Positions 29,254-39,200 of a stretch of 46,946 nt of DNA are shown in pieces. Every line of letters starts with the position of its first letter. Within the stretch, counting starts at the first letter, position 1. The notes below the pieces were generated by a model, which saw nothing but the letters and a program-made list of their open reading frames with translations, was not told the origin of the DNA and ran no database searches. Source of the stretch: an uncultured Saprospiraceae bacterium (lineage in GTDB: Bacteria; Bacteroidota; Bacteroidia; Chitinophagales; Saprospiraceae); assembly GCA_938015925.1 (NCBI GenBank), contig CALLVY010000005.1, positions 1 to 46,946 of the forward strand, given 5' to 3'. The position numbers and the translations under genes are program-made.

Positions 29254-29554
29254 AGTAAATTGATTTAATCGAACTGATTTGCTGGCATCAAGTTAATTGT
29301 GCGCCGCATTATGGTAGGTGGTATAGGTTAAAACTGAACGTTTATTTGTTTACGCTTTATTGATATAGAAGAAAAAAGTAAACTACTTAAGCAGGTGGTC
29401 AAAAATATCTATATGTTATATCTGAGTTTATTTTTTTTATTAATCGAGGCGAATGGTTCCCGATCCTAGCCGTAGCTAGGTGAGGAGGTTCTTCAACGAA
29501 GAGTAATAGAAAAAGAAGCCAGAGAGAATACTATAGTTTATTTTGAACACCTGC

Positions 29555-30577
29555 TTAGGATTTATTCAAGTCCGCACCGATTTTCCAACGCGGCACCGCC
29601 GCTACTTCCTGACCTACAAAATCCTTGGCCAGATATTTAAAGTGCCCGGTGACCCCAATCATCCCCGCATTATCCGTACAAAATTGAAAGGCAGGAATGT
29701 AAACTTCCCAGCCCTGCTGCTCTCCCAACTCTTGCAAGCCCTTTCGCAGCGCAGAATTAGCCGATACACCACCTGCAATAGCAACTTCTTTTACACCCGT
29801 TTGTTCCACCGCCTTCTTCAGTTTATTCAAAAGGATCGACACAATTCTACTTTGCACAGAAGCACAAATATCATTTAGGTTTTCCTGAATAAAATTCGGG
29901 TTGGTTTTAAGTTCTCGTTTTAGAAAATAAAGAATGGAAGTTTTTAATCCGCTAAAGCTGAAATTTAGATCAGCGATTTTAGGCTCTGGAAAAGGAAAGA
30001 CCGCTTTTCCTTCTTTCGCATATTTATCAATCAAAGGACCCGCAGGGTAGTCCAAGCCCAATAGTTTTCCGGTTTTATCAAAAGCTTCTCCAGCTGCATC
30101 ATCTATGGTGCTGCCCAAAACTTCTAGGTCCATAGCGGTCCTCACCAATACAATTTGCGTATGACCACCAGAAACAGTTAGGCACAAGAATGGAAAAGCA
30201 GGTTTAGGCGCTTCCGCAAAATGAGCCAATACATGCGCTTGCATATGATTGACTTCAATCATCGGAATTCCCAGACTCAAGGCAAATGATTTGGCAAAAG
30301 TTACTCCCACAATCAAGGAACCCATCAAGCCTGGCCCTCTCGTAAAAGCTACCGCAGATAGTTCTTCCTTGCGAATCCCTGCTTTTTTCAAAGCCAAATC
30401 TACCACTGGAATAATATTGACCTGATGTGCTCGGGAAGCCACCTCCGGTACGACTCCACCATATAAACGGTGGGCATCCTGATTGGCAACACAATTACTC
30501 AAAACCTCTCCGTCGCGCAAAACTGCCGCAGAAGTATCGTCACAAGAAGACTCAATAGCTAAAATATAAACACTCAT
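29555..30577 (-). CDS. tsaD: tRNA N6-adenosine threonylcarbamoyltransferase
   Basis: 340 aa. ILAIESSCDDTSAAV, NHMQAHVLAHF, VSGGHTQIVLV, AIAGGVSANSALR, CTDNAGMIG: Kae1/TsaD signatures. Confidence 0.98.
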   Translation of the reverse strand: MSVYILAIESSCDDTSAAVLRDGEVLSNCVANQDAHRLYGGVVPEVASRAHQVNIIPVVDLALKKAGIRKEELSAVAFTRGPGLMGSLIVGVTFAKSFALSLGIPMIEVNHMQAHVLAHFAEAPKPAFPFLCLTVSGGHTQIVLVRTAMDLEVLGSTIDDAAGEAFDKTGKLLGLDYPAGPLIDKYAKEGKAVFPFPEPKIADLNFSFSGLKTSILYFLKRELKTNPNFIQENLNDICASVQSRIVSILLNKLKKAVEQTGVKEVAIAGGVSANSALRKGLQELGEQQGWEVYIPAFQFCTDNAGMIGVTGHFKYLAKDFVGQEVAAVPRWKIGADLNKS

Positions 30578-30690
30578 TTTTAATTTGTCTTAGGAGAAGA
30601 ATTAAAATAATCCGTCCAACTATTGATAGGACGGAAGCAAGTTATTACAAAAGGTCGAAAGGAAAAATTAAAATAATTCCTTCAAACTAC

Positions 30691-30730
30691 ATAGCATTAT
30701 ATTGTCTTATGTATTTTAATGCTATATTTG
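30691..30730 (+). promoter_or_regulatory. Bacteroidota-type promoter TTG-N18-TATATTTG (30702-30730) overlapped by a 9-bp inverted repeat ATAGCATTA/TAATGCTAT
   Basis: TTG at 30702-30704, TATATTTG at 30723-30730 (consensus TTG-N~19-TAnnTTTG). Arms at 30691-30699 and 30717-30725. 38 nt upstream of the bactofilin ATG. Confidence 0.6.
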
Positions 30731-30767
30731 ATCATTAATTGATACTACTTTCTACAATCTACTAATT

Positions 30768-31181
30768 ATGTTTGGAACTAAATCAAAAACAAAAGCCAGT
30801 ACCAATGGTACACAAAATGGCTCAAATTCTGGCGGAGCCTTGCCAACTGTAGGACAAACCTGCTTTATCGCCAAAGGTACTGTAATTGAAGGAAAATTTA
30901 CAAGTGTGGAGGACCTAAGAGTAGATGGCACTATCGTCGGAGATGTAATTTGCCAAAAACGCTTCGTTATGGGCCCTACGGGAATCGTCAAAGGCACCAT
31001 TCAATGCGGAGAATCCAATGTTGAAGGCAAAATTGAAGGAGAAATCAAAGTGAATGGTCGACTTCATTTGCATGTAACCGGAATTGTTCAAGGTAAAATT
31101 ACCGCTAAAAAATTGGTTGTCGATGAAGGCGCTTCCTATAATGGTGAATGTCTGATTGGGGATCAACATTTTGGGAAATAG
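30768..31181 (+). CDS. Bactofilin (polymer-forming cytoskeletal protein)
   Basis: 137 aa beta-helical repeats: GTVIEGKFTSVEDLRVDGTIVGDV...GIVKGTIQCGESNVEGKIEGEIKVNGRLHLHVTGIVQGKITAKKLVVDEGA. Confidence 0.93.
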   Translation: MFGTKSKTKASTNGTQNGSNSGGALPTVGQTCFIAKGTVIEGKFTSVEDLRVDGTIVGDVICQKRFVMGPTGIVKGTIQCGESNVEGKIEGEIKVNGRLHLHVTGIVQGKITAKKLVVDEGASYNGECLIGDQHFGK

Positions 31182-31529
31182 CCGATCCAAAAGGAAACCT
31201 ATCGCTGATAGATATGTGGTCTTACAAAAAGGAAAAGGCCTTTAAATGGCTTTTATCGAGCTTATCCAAGTAAGCCTTAAATACGATAGAAAACCTGCCT
31301 TGCAATTTTTATTTTTTGGCTTGACCGGATAAAAATCAAAAAAATAAATAAATTCGTGGCTAAACCCACCAAAAACGCTAGGAATTGCATCTATTGCTGT
31401 AGGACTTCCCTGTATAGTAAGGTCTGCCCATCTTTTTTTGCTTTTTCTTGTATTTAGAAATGAGGATTTCCCTTTTTTTTAAATTAAAAGTATTATTATT
31501 GCGTTGAATCAAACGAAAAATTTACCCTT

Positions 31530-32114
31530 ATGAGATTAGGTATCAATATCGCTTTAGTTGCCTTAATTGGTCTTTTGGTTTGGGTACTCATAGACAGTAT
31601 CCGAGAGCCGATTAAATTTAAGGCAGAAAAAGAAAAACGAAAAACTGCTGTAGTTGATCGATTAGTGCAAATTCGTATGGCACAAGAACTCTATCGAGAG
31701 GTGACCGGAGAATTTGCTCCAAGCTTCGACACCCTCAACCAGGTTTTAGAAACTGGACAAATTCGAACCATTTCTGTATTTGGTGATCCAGATGCAAATG
31801 GTGGAGAAGAAATCATTCGCTACGACACTACTTATATGGCTGCTTTGACTGCTGCCAAAGAAAAAGGAATCAAAATGGATTCTCTTTCTTATGTGCCTTA
31901 TAGTGATGGTGCTAAATTTACAATTTGGGCAGATACCCTCACTTACCAAAGTACTTTGGTAAACGTGGTAGAAGTCGCTACGACTTGGCAAGAATTTATG
32001 GGGCCATTTGGTGACGCACGGTATAGAAAATATGACGATAGCTACGAGCCGTCTGCTGCCCTCAAATTCGGTGACCGCTACGCTCCAAATATCGCTGGAA
32101 ATTGGGAAAGATAA
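31530..32114 (+). CDS. Conserved hypothetical protein with one N-terminal TM segment
   Basis: 194 aa. MRLGINIALVALIGLLVWVLIDSI, then a soluble domain. Lies next to DUF3822 and rsmD. Confidence 0.85.
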   Translation: MRLGINIALVALIGLLVWVLIDSIREPIKFKAEKEKRKTAVVDRLVQIRMAQELYREVTGEFAPSFDTLNQVLETGQIRTISVFGDPDANGGEEIIRYDTTYMAALTAAKEKGIKMDSLSYVPYSDGAKFTIWADTLTYQSTLVNVVEVATTWQEFMGPFGDARYRKYDDSYEPSAALKFGDRYAPNIAGNWER

Positions 32115-32959
32115 TATTTGACTACGAAATAGATCAGAGTTTATCTAAGAAATCCAATGCCAATGACCTGTCCATCCTTATTGGGGTGGACAGGTTTTCT
32201 TTTTTGATTTCTGATGGGCAGCAACACGTTAATGCCCTGAAGAGCTATGTGTATAATAAGCCTCTTTCTCCAAATTATTCGCTGGCCGCAGCCATTCGCG
32301 ATGTTTGCCGAACAGATTCTTTATTGAATCTTCCTTACCAAAGCACCCGAATTGGGTTTAGCAATACCAAGAATACGATCATCCCGGAACCTTTGTTTTC
32401 AGGGGATCAATTGGCGATTTATCTCAAGAATATCATTGATTTTCCCGCAACGGATCGTTTGCAAGCAGATTTTATTAAGGGTTTGCAAATAAGAAATGTC
32501 TTTGGACTGAATGACGCTAATGCGAAAGTATTAGAAAATTTCTTTCCTTCTGCCAAGCTTTTTCATCACCAAACAGCAGTCTTAGAAGGCTATTCCAAGC
32601 TTGCGGCAGTTTTGAGTGGACACCAGGTTTTTATCAATGTCCATGATCGGGAAGTTCAGGTAATGGCTTTTGTAGGAAAGGAATTATTATTCAATAATGT
32701 CTTTCCTTTTCAAACTCCGGAAGATTTTATTTACTACGTACTTTTGGTTTATCACCAGTTTCAATTAAAACCAGAAATTGTGCCGCTCACTATTTCTGGT
32801 CTGTTGATCAAAGATTCTAAAATTTATCACTTGCTTTACCGCTACATTCGTTTGCTCAATTTGGTACAAAGTCCAGATTATTATCGTTTTGACGATGATC
32901 TAAAGCAAGAAGATTTACATTTTTATTTTGACTTATACAGCTTAAAGCTATGCGAATAA
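32102..32959 (+). CDS. DUF3822 family protein (TTG start in this ORF call)
   Basis: 285 aa. DYEIDQSLSKKSNANDLSILIGVDRFSFLISD and LFNNVFPFQTPEDFIYYVLLVYHQF. Resembles the Bacteroidota DUF3822 family found upstream of rsmD. Confidence 0.8.
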   Translation: MGKIIFDYEIDQSLSKKSNANDLSILIGVDRFSFLISDGQQHVNALKSYVYNKPLSPNYSLAAAIRDVCRTDSLLNLPYQSTRIGFSNTKNTIIPEPLFSGDQLAIYLKNIIDFPATDRLQADFIKGLQIRNVFGLNDANAKVLENFFPSAKLFHHQTAVLEGYSKLAAVLSGHQVFINVHDREVQVMAFVGKELLFNNVFPFQTPEDFIYYVLLVYHQFQLKPEIVPLTISGLLIKDSKIYHLLYRYIRLLNLVQSPDYYRFDDDLKQEDLHFYFDLYSLKLCE

Positions 32960-33492
32960 TCGGAGGAGAATTTAAAGGGAGAAGGTTTAATCCGCCTGCA
33001 AATAATTGGCCTACCCGGCCAACTACGGATTTTGCCAAGGAAGGACTTTTTAATATCCTGCAAAACCGAATCGACTTTTCGGAAACCAAATTTTTAGACC
33101 TCTTTGGGGGAACAGGAAATCATAGCTACGAATTTATTTCGAGAGGTTGCGAAAACGTAACCTATGTCGACAAATTTGGTGGCTGTATAGCTTTCGTAAA
33201 AAAAACAGCACAAACGCTGGGCATTGAAGACCGTTTGCGGATTGTAAAAAACGATGTTTTCAAATTCATGAAATTTACCGGAGAGCAATACGACTACATC
33301 TTTGCAGGACCACCCTATCCTTTGCCCACCCTCGACACCATCCCTGATAAAGTCTTCGAACATGATATTTTGGCCCCCGAAGGACTTTTTGTCATGGAAC
33401 ACAATCCCAATCACGATTTTCAAAAACACCCCAATTTCATCGAATCTCGAAATTACGGAACCACCATTTTTAGTTTTTTTGAAAACAAATAA
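32950..33492 (+). CDS. rsmD: 16S rRNA (guanine(966)-N(2))-methyltransferase RsmD
   Basis: 180 aa. MRIIGGEFKGRRFNPPANNWPTRPTTDFAKEGLFNIL, LDLFGGTGNHSYEFISRGC (motif I). Motif IV reads AGPPYPL. Confidence 0.9.
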   Translation: MRIIGGEFKGRRFNPPANNWPTRPTTDFAKEGLFNILQNRIDFSETKFLDLFGGTGNHSYEFISRGCENVTYVDKFGGCIAFVKKTAQTLGIEDRLRIVKNDVFKFMKFTGEQYDYIFAGPPYPLPTLDTIPDKVFEHDILAPEGLFVMEHNPNHDFQKHPNFIESRNYGTTIFSFFENK

Positions 33493-33706
33493 GGCTCTTA
33501 CTTTTTCCTGCTCAGATATGGAATAAGCCCGGATAATACTTGTAGGTATTGATTCCGCGTTCTAGATAAAGCGTTTCTACCTAAAGAAAGGGAAGACCAT
33601 AGAATCCCACAGAAAACAGGAACTTTCCCCGCAAATCAAAGGTTTGTCTATAAAACAAAGCAGCATTTAGCAAAAACTGTTTAACTTGGTGAAAATTTAT
33701 AAATCG

Positions 33707-34162
33707 ATGAATTGGCTAAACAAAAAGTATGTAATATTACTATTCACGGTACTATTCTCCATTGCCGCGAATGCTCAAAAAGACAAAATCCCCTTTAGTG
33801 GCACCTGGAAAGGAGTCATTACTCAGGCAGATGGCTATCGAGCGGAATTTGGTATAGAGCTAAACCTTACTCAAGAGGGAAAAAAATTGAAGGGGAGATC
33901 CTATGTTTTTGTTGACACCATTTATGCAGAAATGAATATCGAAGGCATTGTTCACAGCAGTTCCATTATTTTGATAAAAGACCTTGAGATCTTAGATAGT
34001 AAACTGACCGAAGGACTCGAATGGTGTATGAAAAACTACCAATTGGTACTCAAAAAAGAAGGACCCATTTGGAGCTTAGAAGGCCATTGGCAGGGTAAAA
34101 CCACGGGTAAGGATTGTGACCCGGGAAAGGTCAAACTCAAACGTCTTGTGCCTAGGGCTTAA
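33707..34162 (+). CDS. Secreted hypothetical protein
   Basis: Start at the internal ATG 33707 of ORF 33686-34162: MNWLNKKYVILLFTVLFSIAANAQ signal peptide, then IPFSGTWKGVITQADGYRAEFGIELNLTQEGKKLKGRSYV (beta-rich, possibly lipocalin-like). Confidence 0.75.
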   Translation: MNWLNKKYVILLFTVLFSIAANAQKDKIPFSGTWKGVITQADGYRAEFGIELNLTQEGKKLKGRSYVFVDTIYAEMNIEGIVHSSSIILIKDLEILDSKLTEGLEWCMKNYQLVLKKEGPIWSLEGHWQGKTTGKDCDPGKVKLKRLVPRA

Positions 34163-34174
34163 ATGTTCCTAGGC
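34150..34174 (+). terminator. Stem-loop GCCTAGG-N11-CCTAGGC at the 3' end of the secreted hypothetical gene
   Basis: 7-bp perfect stem. No immediate U tract; T-rich run only from about 34194. Confidence 0.35.
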
Positions 34175-34337
34175 GTCTCACCAAATTTCTAATCTTTTTT
34201 TTCTTATTTTCGTCTGATTCGCGCTTTGTAAATAAAGCGGGTCATTATCCTGCAATTTGAGTCCATTTACTTAAATTTGCGCCTGCTTTCCACCAAGCTA
34301 GCCATTCAGCAAGAGGTCGAAGCCAAAAATCGCAATA

Positions 34338-36110
34338 ATGAACGTAGTAGAAATAATTCAAAAAGGTGTTGCCAAAGCGGTAGAAGCACTTTACGATCAC
34401 ACGGTAGCTCCTGAAAAGGTTAATATCTCCGTCACCAGAAAAGAATTTACTGGGGACTATACCGTCGTTGTTTTTCCTTACACCAAAGCTGCCAAAAAGA
34501 AACCAGAAGATATTGGTGCTGATTTGGGGGCTTTTATGGTCAAAGATATTCCGGAGATCCAGAATTTTAATGTCATCAAAGGTTTCTTAAATGTTGAAAT
34601 CTCTGATGCTTATTGGCTCAATTTCTTTAATGAAGCTTACGAAATCCCCAACTATGGATTTGGAGCTGCTAAAAATAAAAAGGTATTGGTTGAATTTTCT
34701 TCTCCCAACACCAATAAGCCTCTCCACCTGGGACATGTCCGAAATATCCTGCTTGGTTGGTCTTGCAGCCAGATTTTGGAGGCCGCTGGCTATGAAGTCG
34801 ACAAGGTACAGATCATCAATGATCGTGGAATCCACATTTGCAAAAGCATGTTGGCTTGGCAGAAATATGGTAATGGAGCAACACCAGAATCAACTGGACA
34901 AAAAGGAGATCGCCTAGTCGGAGAATACTATGTAAAATTCAGTTCAGAGGAAAAAGCACAAATCGCAGAACTCACTGCCAAAGGCATCGAAAAACCCGAA
35001 GCACCCATCCTCAATGAAGCCAGAGAAATGCTCCTCAAATGGGAAGCCAATGACCCAGATACCAGAGCCCTTTGGTCTAAATTAAACGATTGGGTTTATC
35101 AGGGATTTGGAGAAACCTATAAAAAATTAGGAGTTAGTTTTGATAAAAATTATTACGAATCCGAAACCTATCTGATCGGTAAAGAACGAGTTTTGGAGGC
35201 TTTGGAAAAAGGCGTCTTTTACAAAAAAGAAGATGGTTCGGTTTGGATAGATTTGGAAGATGTAAAACTAGATCACAAACTGGTTTTGCGAGCTGATGGT
35301 ACCTCCGTTTATATGACCCAGGATATTGGTACAGCGATGTTGCGGTATGATGATTTCCAAATGAATAAATTGGTTTATGTCGTTGGAGATGAGCAAATTT
35401 ATCATTTCAAAGTTCTTTTTGAAATCATGAAACGACTGGGAGCTTCTTATGCAGATGGTTTAAAACATCTTTCCTATGGGATGGTAGATTTACCTACCGG
35501 AAAAATGAAATCCAGAGAAGGAACGGTAGTGGATGCAGATGAATTGATCGCAGAGGTGATCGAAGAGGCTAGAAAAAATTCATTGAACAGTGGAGTGATT
35601 GTAGAACTAACAGAAGAAGAACAATTGTCTGTAAACACGGATATTGGTTTGGCTGCTTTAAAGTATTTTATCCTCAAGGTGAATCCACAAAAACGCATGT
35701 TATTCGATCCAAAAGAATCGGTCGATTTGCAAGGACATACCGGGCCATATATTCAAAATGCTTGTGTTAGAGCAAAATCAATATTGCGAAAAGCAAAAGA
35801 AGAAAACCTGGATTTTTCAGACATTTCTGGCTATCCTAATCCTGAAAAAGCAGGGACGGATCTCATTGCTATAATCGCAAGATACCCTGCGATCATTCAG
35901 GCGGCCGCAGAAGATTATGATCCTTCTGCTGTTGCTGCTTTTTGCTACGATCTAGCCAAAAATTATCATAGATATTATCACGAGTTTCCAATTCTAAAAG
36001 CAGAAAGCGAAGCTGCCAGAAGCTTTAGATTGAAATTGAGCGATATGGTCGCCAAGGTTTTGACCAGCGGGATGGAATTACTCGGTATTCAAATGCCAGA
36101 GAAAATGTAA
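34338..36110 (+). CDS. argS: Arginine--tRNA ligase
   Basis: 590 aa. VEFSSPNTNKPLHLGHVRN (HIGH-type), YVVGDEQIYHFKVLFEIMKRLG, VDLPTGKMKSREGTVV. Confidence 0.98.
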   Translation: MNVVEIIQKGVAKAVEALYDHTVAPEKVNISVTRKEFTGDYTVVVFPYTKAAKKKPEDIGADLGAFMVKDIPEIQNFNVIKGFLNVEISDAYWLNFFNEAYEIPNYGFGAAKNKKVLVEFSSPNTNKPLHLGHVRNILLGWSCSQILEAAGYEVDKVQIINDRGIHICKSMLAWQKYGNGATPESTGQKGDRLVGEYYVKFSSEEKAQIAELTAKGIEKPEAPILNEAREMLLKWEANDPDTRALWSKLNDWVYQGFGETYKKLGVSFDKNYYESETYLIGKERVLEALEKGVFYKKEDGSVWIDLEDVKLDHKLVLRADGTSVYMTQDIGTAMLRYDDFQMNKLVYVVGDEQIYHFKVLFEIMKRLGASYADGLKHLSYGMVDLPTGKMKSREGTVVDADELIAEVIEEARKNSLNSGVIVELTEEEQLSVNTDIGLAALKYFILKVNPQKRMLFDPKESVDLQGHTGPYIQNACVRAKSILRKAKEENLDFSDISGYPNPEKAGTDLIAIIARYPAIIQAAAEDYDPSAVAAFCYDLAKNYHRYYHEFPILKAESEAARSFRLKLSDMVAKVLTSGMELLGIQMPEKM

Positions 36111-36247
36111 TTTCCTGTCGCTTAGCATACGAGTTGGAATCTTTTAGTAAGAAACGGAGTTAAATAAAAGAGGGCTTTTAAAGCCTTGTAAGTACGAGTA
36201 TTAAATTTATTACCGTACGCCAAACACTTTCTTAAATCAAGCTTATT

Positions 36248-37927
36248 ATGGATACAGAAAAAGTAGAATCCAAAAATTTTTTAGAAGTAAAAATTGAAAA
36301 TGACCTGGCCAATGGAGTCAACGATGGGAGAGTGCTCACTCGTTTTCCCCCGGAACCCAATGGATATTTGCACATTGGTCACGCCAAGTCCATTTGTGTC
36401 AATTTTGGTTTAGCTCAAAAATTTGGAGGAAAAACCAACCTACGCTTTGATGATACCAATCCGGTCAAAGAGGATACGGAATATGTAGAATCCATAAAAA
36501 AAGACATCAAATGGTTGGGCTTCGAATGGGAAGGAGAGGAGCTTTATGCTTCCGATTATTTTGACCAACTTTATGCCATGGCCGTCCAATTAATTGAAAA
36601 AGGATTGGCCTATGTGGATGATTCCACTTCTGAGGAAATTGCTGCTCACAAAGGCAGTCCGACTGTGCCAGGAAAACCAACTCCCAACCGTAGCCGAAGC
36701 ATCGAGGAAAACCTTGATTTATTTGCACGGATGAAAGCTGGAGAATTTCCAGATGGTGCCAAAGTTTTGCGAGCTAAGATTGATTTGTCTTCTCCAAATA
36801 TGCACTTGCGCGATCCATTAATGTATCGTATCCTAAGAGCGCATCATCACCGTACTGGTGACGATTGGGTGATCTATCCAATGTATGATTTTGCCCATGG
36901 ACAATCCGATTCTATCGAGGGGATTACTCACTCGATTTGTACTTTAGAATTTGAAAATCACAGACCTCTATACGATTGGTTTATTGAAAAATTAGAGATT
37001 TTTCCGAGTAAGCAAACGGAGTTTGCCAGACTGAATCTCAATTATACCGTGATGAGTAAACGTCGTCTTCGCCAATTGGTAGAAGAAGGGCATGTCAATG
37101 GTTGGGATGATCCGAGAATGCCTACGATTTCTGCTTTCCGTCGTCGAGGGTACTCGCCAGCGTCGATCCGAAATTTCGCTCAAAAAGTAGGGGTAGCCAG
37201 AAGAGATAATGTCATTGATATGGCTTTATTGGAGTTTAGTGTGCGGGAAGATTTGAATAAAGTATCTTCTCGGGTGATGGGCGTTTTGGATCCGGTAAAA
37301 CTAGTCATAACGAACTTTCCGGAAGGGAAAGAAGAATTATTGAGCATCGAAAACAACCCAGAAGATCCAGAAAGTGGAAGTAGAGAAGTTCCTTTTTCAA
37401 GAGAACTTTATATTGAGCGTGGAGATTTTATGGAAGATCCGCCGAAGAAATTTTTCCGTTTAGGTCCTGGAAAAAATGTTCGCTTAAAGGGAGCCTATAT
37501 TCTGCATTGCGAAGATTTTTCTAAAGATGAAAATGGAGAAATCTCAGAAATCAGATGTACCTATTACGAGGATTCCAAATCAGGTTCTGATACTTCTGGT
37601 GTAAAAGCCAAAGGAACTTTGCATTGGGTGTCGATCCCGCATGCGGTGAAAGTGGAGGTGCGGAATTACGACCGACTTTTTTCTGCTGAATTTCCAATGG
37701 CCGATCCGGAGAAAGATTTTAAAGAATTTATCAATCCTAATTCCTTGGAAGTTTTGACGGAAGTTTATGTTGAACCTGCTTTGCAATCTGCAAAAGTTGG
37801 AGAACATTACCAGTTTATGCGCAAAGGCTATTATTGCTTGGATCCAGATGCGACGGAAAATCATTTGGTCTTCAATAGAACTGTTGGTCTTCGTGATTCC
37901 TGGGCAAAAAAGCATGGGAAAAAATAA
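36248..37927 (+). CDS. glnS: Glutamine--tRNA ligase
   Basis: 559 aa. TRFPPEPNGYLHIGHAKSICVNFGLA, TNLRFDDTNP, LNLNYTVMSKRRLRQLVEEGHVNGWDDPRMPTISAFRRRGY. Confidence 0.98.
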   Translation: MDTEKVESKNFLEVKIENDLANGVNDGRVLTRFPPEPNGYLHIGHAKSICVNFGLAQKFGGKTNLRFDDTNPVKEDTEYVESIKKDIKWLGFEWEGEELYASDYFDQLYAMAVQLIEKGLAYVDDSTSEEIAAHKGSPTVPGKPTPNRSRSIEENLDLFARMKAGEFPDGAKVLRAKIDLSSPNMHLRDPLMYRILRAHHHRTGDDWVIYPMYDFAHGQSDSIEGITHSICTLEFENHRPLYDWFIEKLEIFPSKQTEFARLNLNYTVMSKRRLRQLVEEGHVNGWDDPRMPTISAFRRRGYSPASIRNFAQKVGVARRDNVIDMALLEFSVREDLNKVSSRVMGVLDPVKLVITNFPEGKEELLSIENNPEDPESGSREVPFSRELYIERGDFMEDPPKKFFRLGPGKNVRLKGAYILHCEDFSKDENGEISEIRCTYYEDSKSGSDTSGVKAKGTLHWVSIPHAVKVEVRNYDRLFSAEFPMADPEKDFKEFINPNSLEVLTEVYVEPALQSAKVGEHYQFMRKGYYCLDPDATENHLVFNRTVGLRDSWAKKHGKK

Positions 37928-38018
37928 GGAGAATTAGTTTGCTTCGTTCTTGAGTCTCCTTCGTCGAGTTATCGTAGCATCAAAAATAATTACTCAAAAC
38001 ACTTTAAAATTAAAGTCT

Positions 38019-38441
38019 ATGGCCAATAAAAAAGTAACAGGTATTGGCGGGGTCTTTTTTAAATGTGATGACCCTGTGAAGATGCGAAACTGGTACGCTC
38101 AAAATTTAGGCATGATCACCACGGAGTATGGCGCTCCTTTTGAATGGCGTCAAGCGGATAATCCTGAAAAAAGCGGTTATACTTCCTGGAGTACTTTTTC
38201 CAAAGAATCGACTTATTTCGAGCCTTCGAAAAAGGAATTTATGATCAATTATCGAGTGGTGGATTTAGAGGCTCTGCTCGAAGAATTGAAAGCGGATGGC
38301 GTAGAAATTATTGGAGAAATACAGACTTTTGATTACGGTAAATTTGCTCATATTTTAGATCCTGAAGGAAATAAAATTGAACTCTGGGAACCGGTGGATA
38401 AGGTTTTTGATGATTATTATAAAGGAGAAACGAATAAATAA
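38019..38441 (+). CDS. VOC family (glyoxalase-like) protein
   Basis: From internal ATG 38019 of ORF 37950-38441: MANKKVTGIGGVFFKCDDPVKMRNWYAQNLG...DYGKFAHILDPEGNKIELWEPVD. Confidence 0.85.
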   Translation: MANKKVTGIGGVFFKCDDPVKMRNWYAQNLGMITTEYGAPFEWRQADNPEKSGYTSWSTFSKESTYFEPSKKEFMINYRVVDLEALLEELKADGVEIIGEIQTFDYGKFAHILDPEGNKIELWEPVDKVFDDYYKGETNK

Positions 38442-38521
38442 GGAGCGCAGTTGTGTTTATGATGTTTGTTGTGCTACCTACTTATTGGGATAAATAAAAA
38501 TACCGGCTTAGGTAAATAAAT

Positions 38522-38557
38522 AGCCTTTTCAAATTCGTTTGGAAAGGCTGTTTTTTT
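38522..38557 (+). terminator. Rho-independent terminator
   Basis: AGCCTTTTCAAA-TTCG-TTTGGAAAGGCT (12-bp stem, one G:U pair, TTCG tetraloop) followed by G and TTTTTTT. Confidence 0.88.
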
Positions 38558-38777
38558 GGAGTGATGAATGGATTTTAAACTTGATGCCGAGCTTAAGAAA
38601 AGGAAGTGATTTGTCAGCGTTCAGTGGTTTTGAAGTGGGATTTGGAGGATTGGAAGAATTTGGTAAAATGGGCTTAAATTGTTATTTTTAGTTGTTGTTA
38701 AATGTGGGGAGCAGTGTTTTTTTGCTCTCAATGAAACTATTTTCCCCGAATTGAATGCTTTACCAAAAGAAAACGCC

Positions 38778-39200
38778 ATGGCAAAATCGTTTACTGCTAA
38801 ACAAAACAAAACACAAGGTAGCTTATTTAGATTTCCTAGGAGTGTTGAAAAACAAGCTATTATCCGCCAAGGTTCTTGTTGCGCAATTTGTAACACAGGC
38901 GGTAATATCAAATCCCTAACGGGGCATCACGTGATTCCAGTTCGACATGGTTGTCCAAGTAAAAATGATCCTAATTATGCTTTTTTAAATACCGTAGAGA
39001 ATTGTGTGATGATCTGTAAGTCCTGCCATATAAGCAAAGCACATGGTGGCCATTGGGCTTATGGAGTTTTAGCTGGCCCAGAAGGATTTCCAAATTCTCA
39101 TGGTAGTAATACTGCTGCGCATAAAAAGTGGGTTAGTGTTTTGAAATCAAAAGAGAAGAAGGTCTGTTTGTTTTGGAAAATGTCGAGGAAGAAAAAGTGA
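38778..39200 (+). CDS. HNH-type endonuclease-like small protein (zinc-binding CxxC pairs)
   Basis: From internal ATG 38778 of ORF 38679-39200: CCAICNTGGNIKSLTGHHVIPVRHGCPSKNDPNYAFLNTVENCVMICKSCHISKAHGGHW; HHVIP...N..C..CH layout. Confidence 0.6.
   Translation: MAKSFTAKQNKTQGSLFRFPRSVEKQAIIRQGSCCAICNTGGNIKSLTGHHVIPVRHGCPSKNDPNYAFLNTVENCVMICKSCHISKAHGGHWAYGVLAGPEGFPNSHGSNTAAHKKWVSVLKSKEKKVCLFWKMSRKKK

Noticed and set aside
29543-29878. Plus-strand ORF of 111 aa opposite tsaD
   Set aside because: Antisense to a clear tsaD gene; no family signature.
30752-31190. Minus-strand ORFs opposite the bactofilin gene
   Set aside because: Shadow ORFs of the repetitive bactofilin coding sequence.
36130-36185. 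AGGGCTTTTAAAGCCTT palindrome after argS as terminator
   Set aside because: Essentially loopless palindrome with no U tract; not a convincing terminator.
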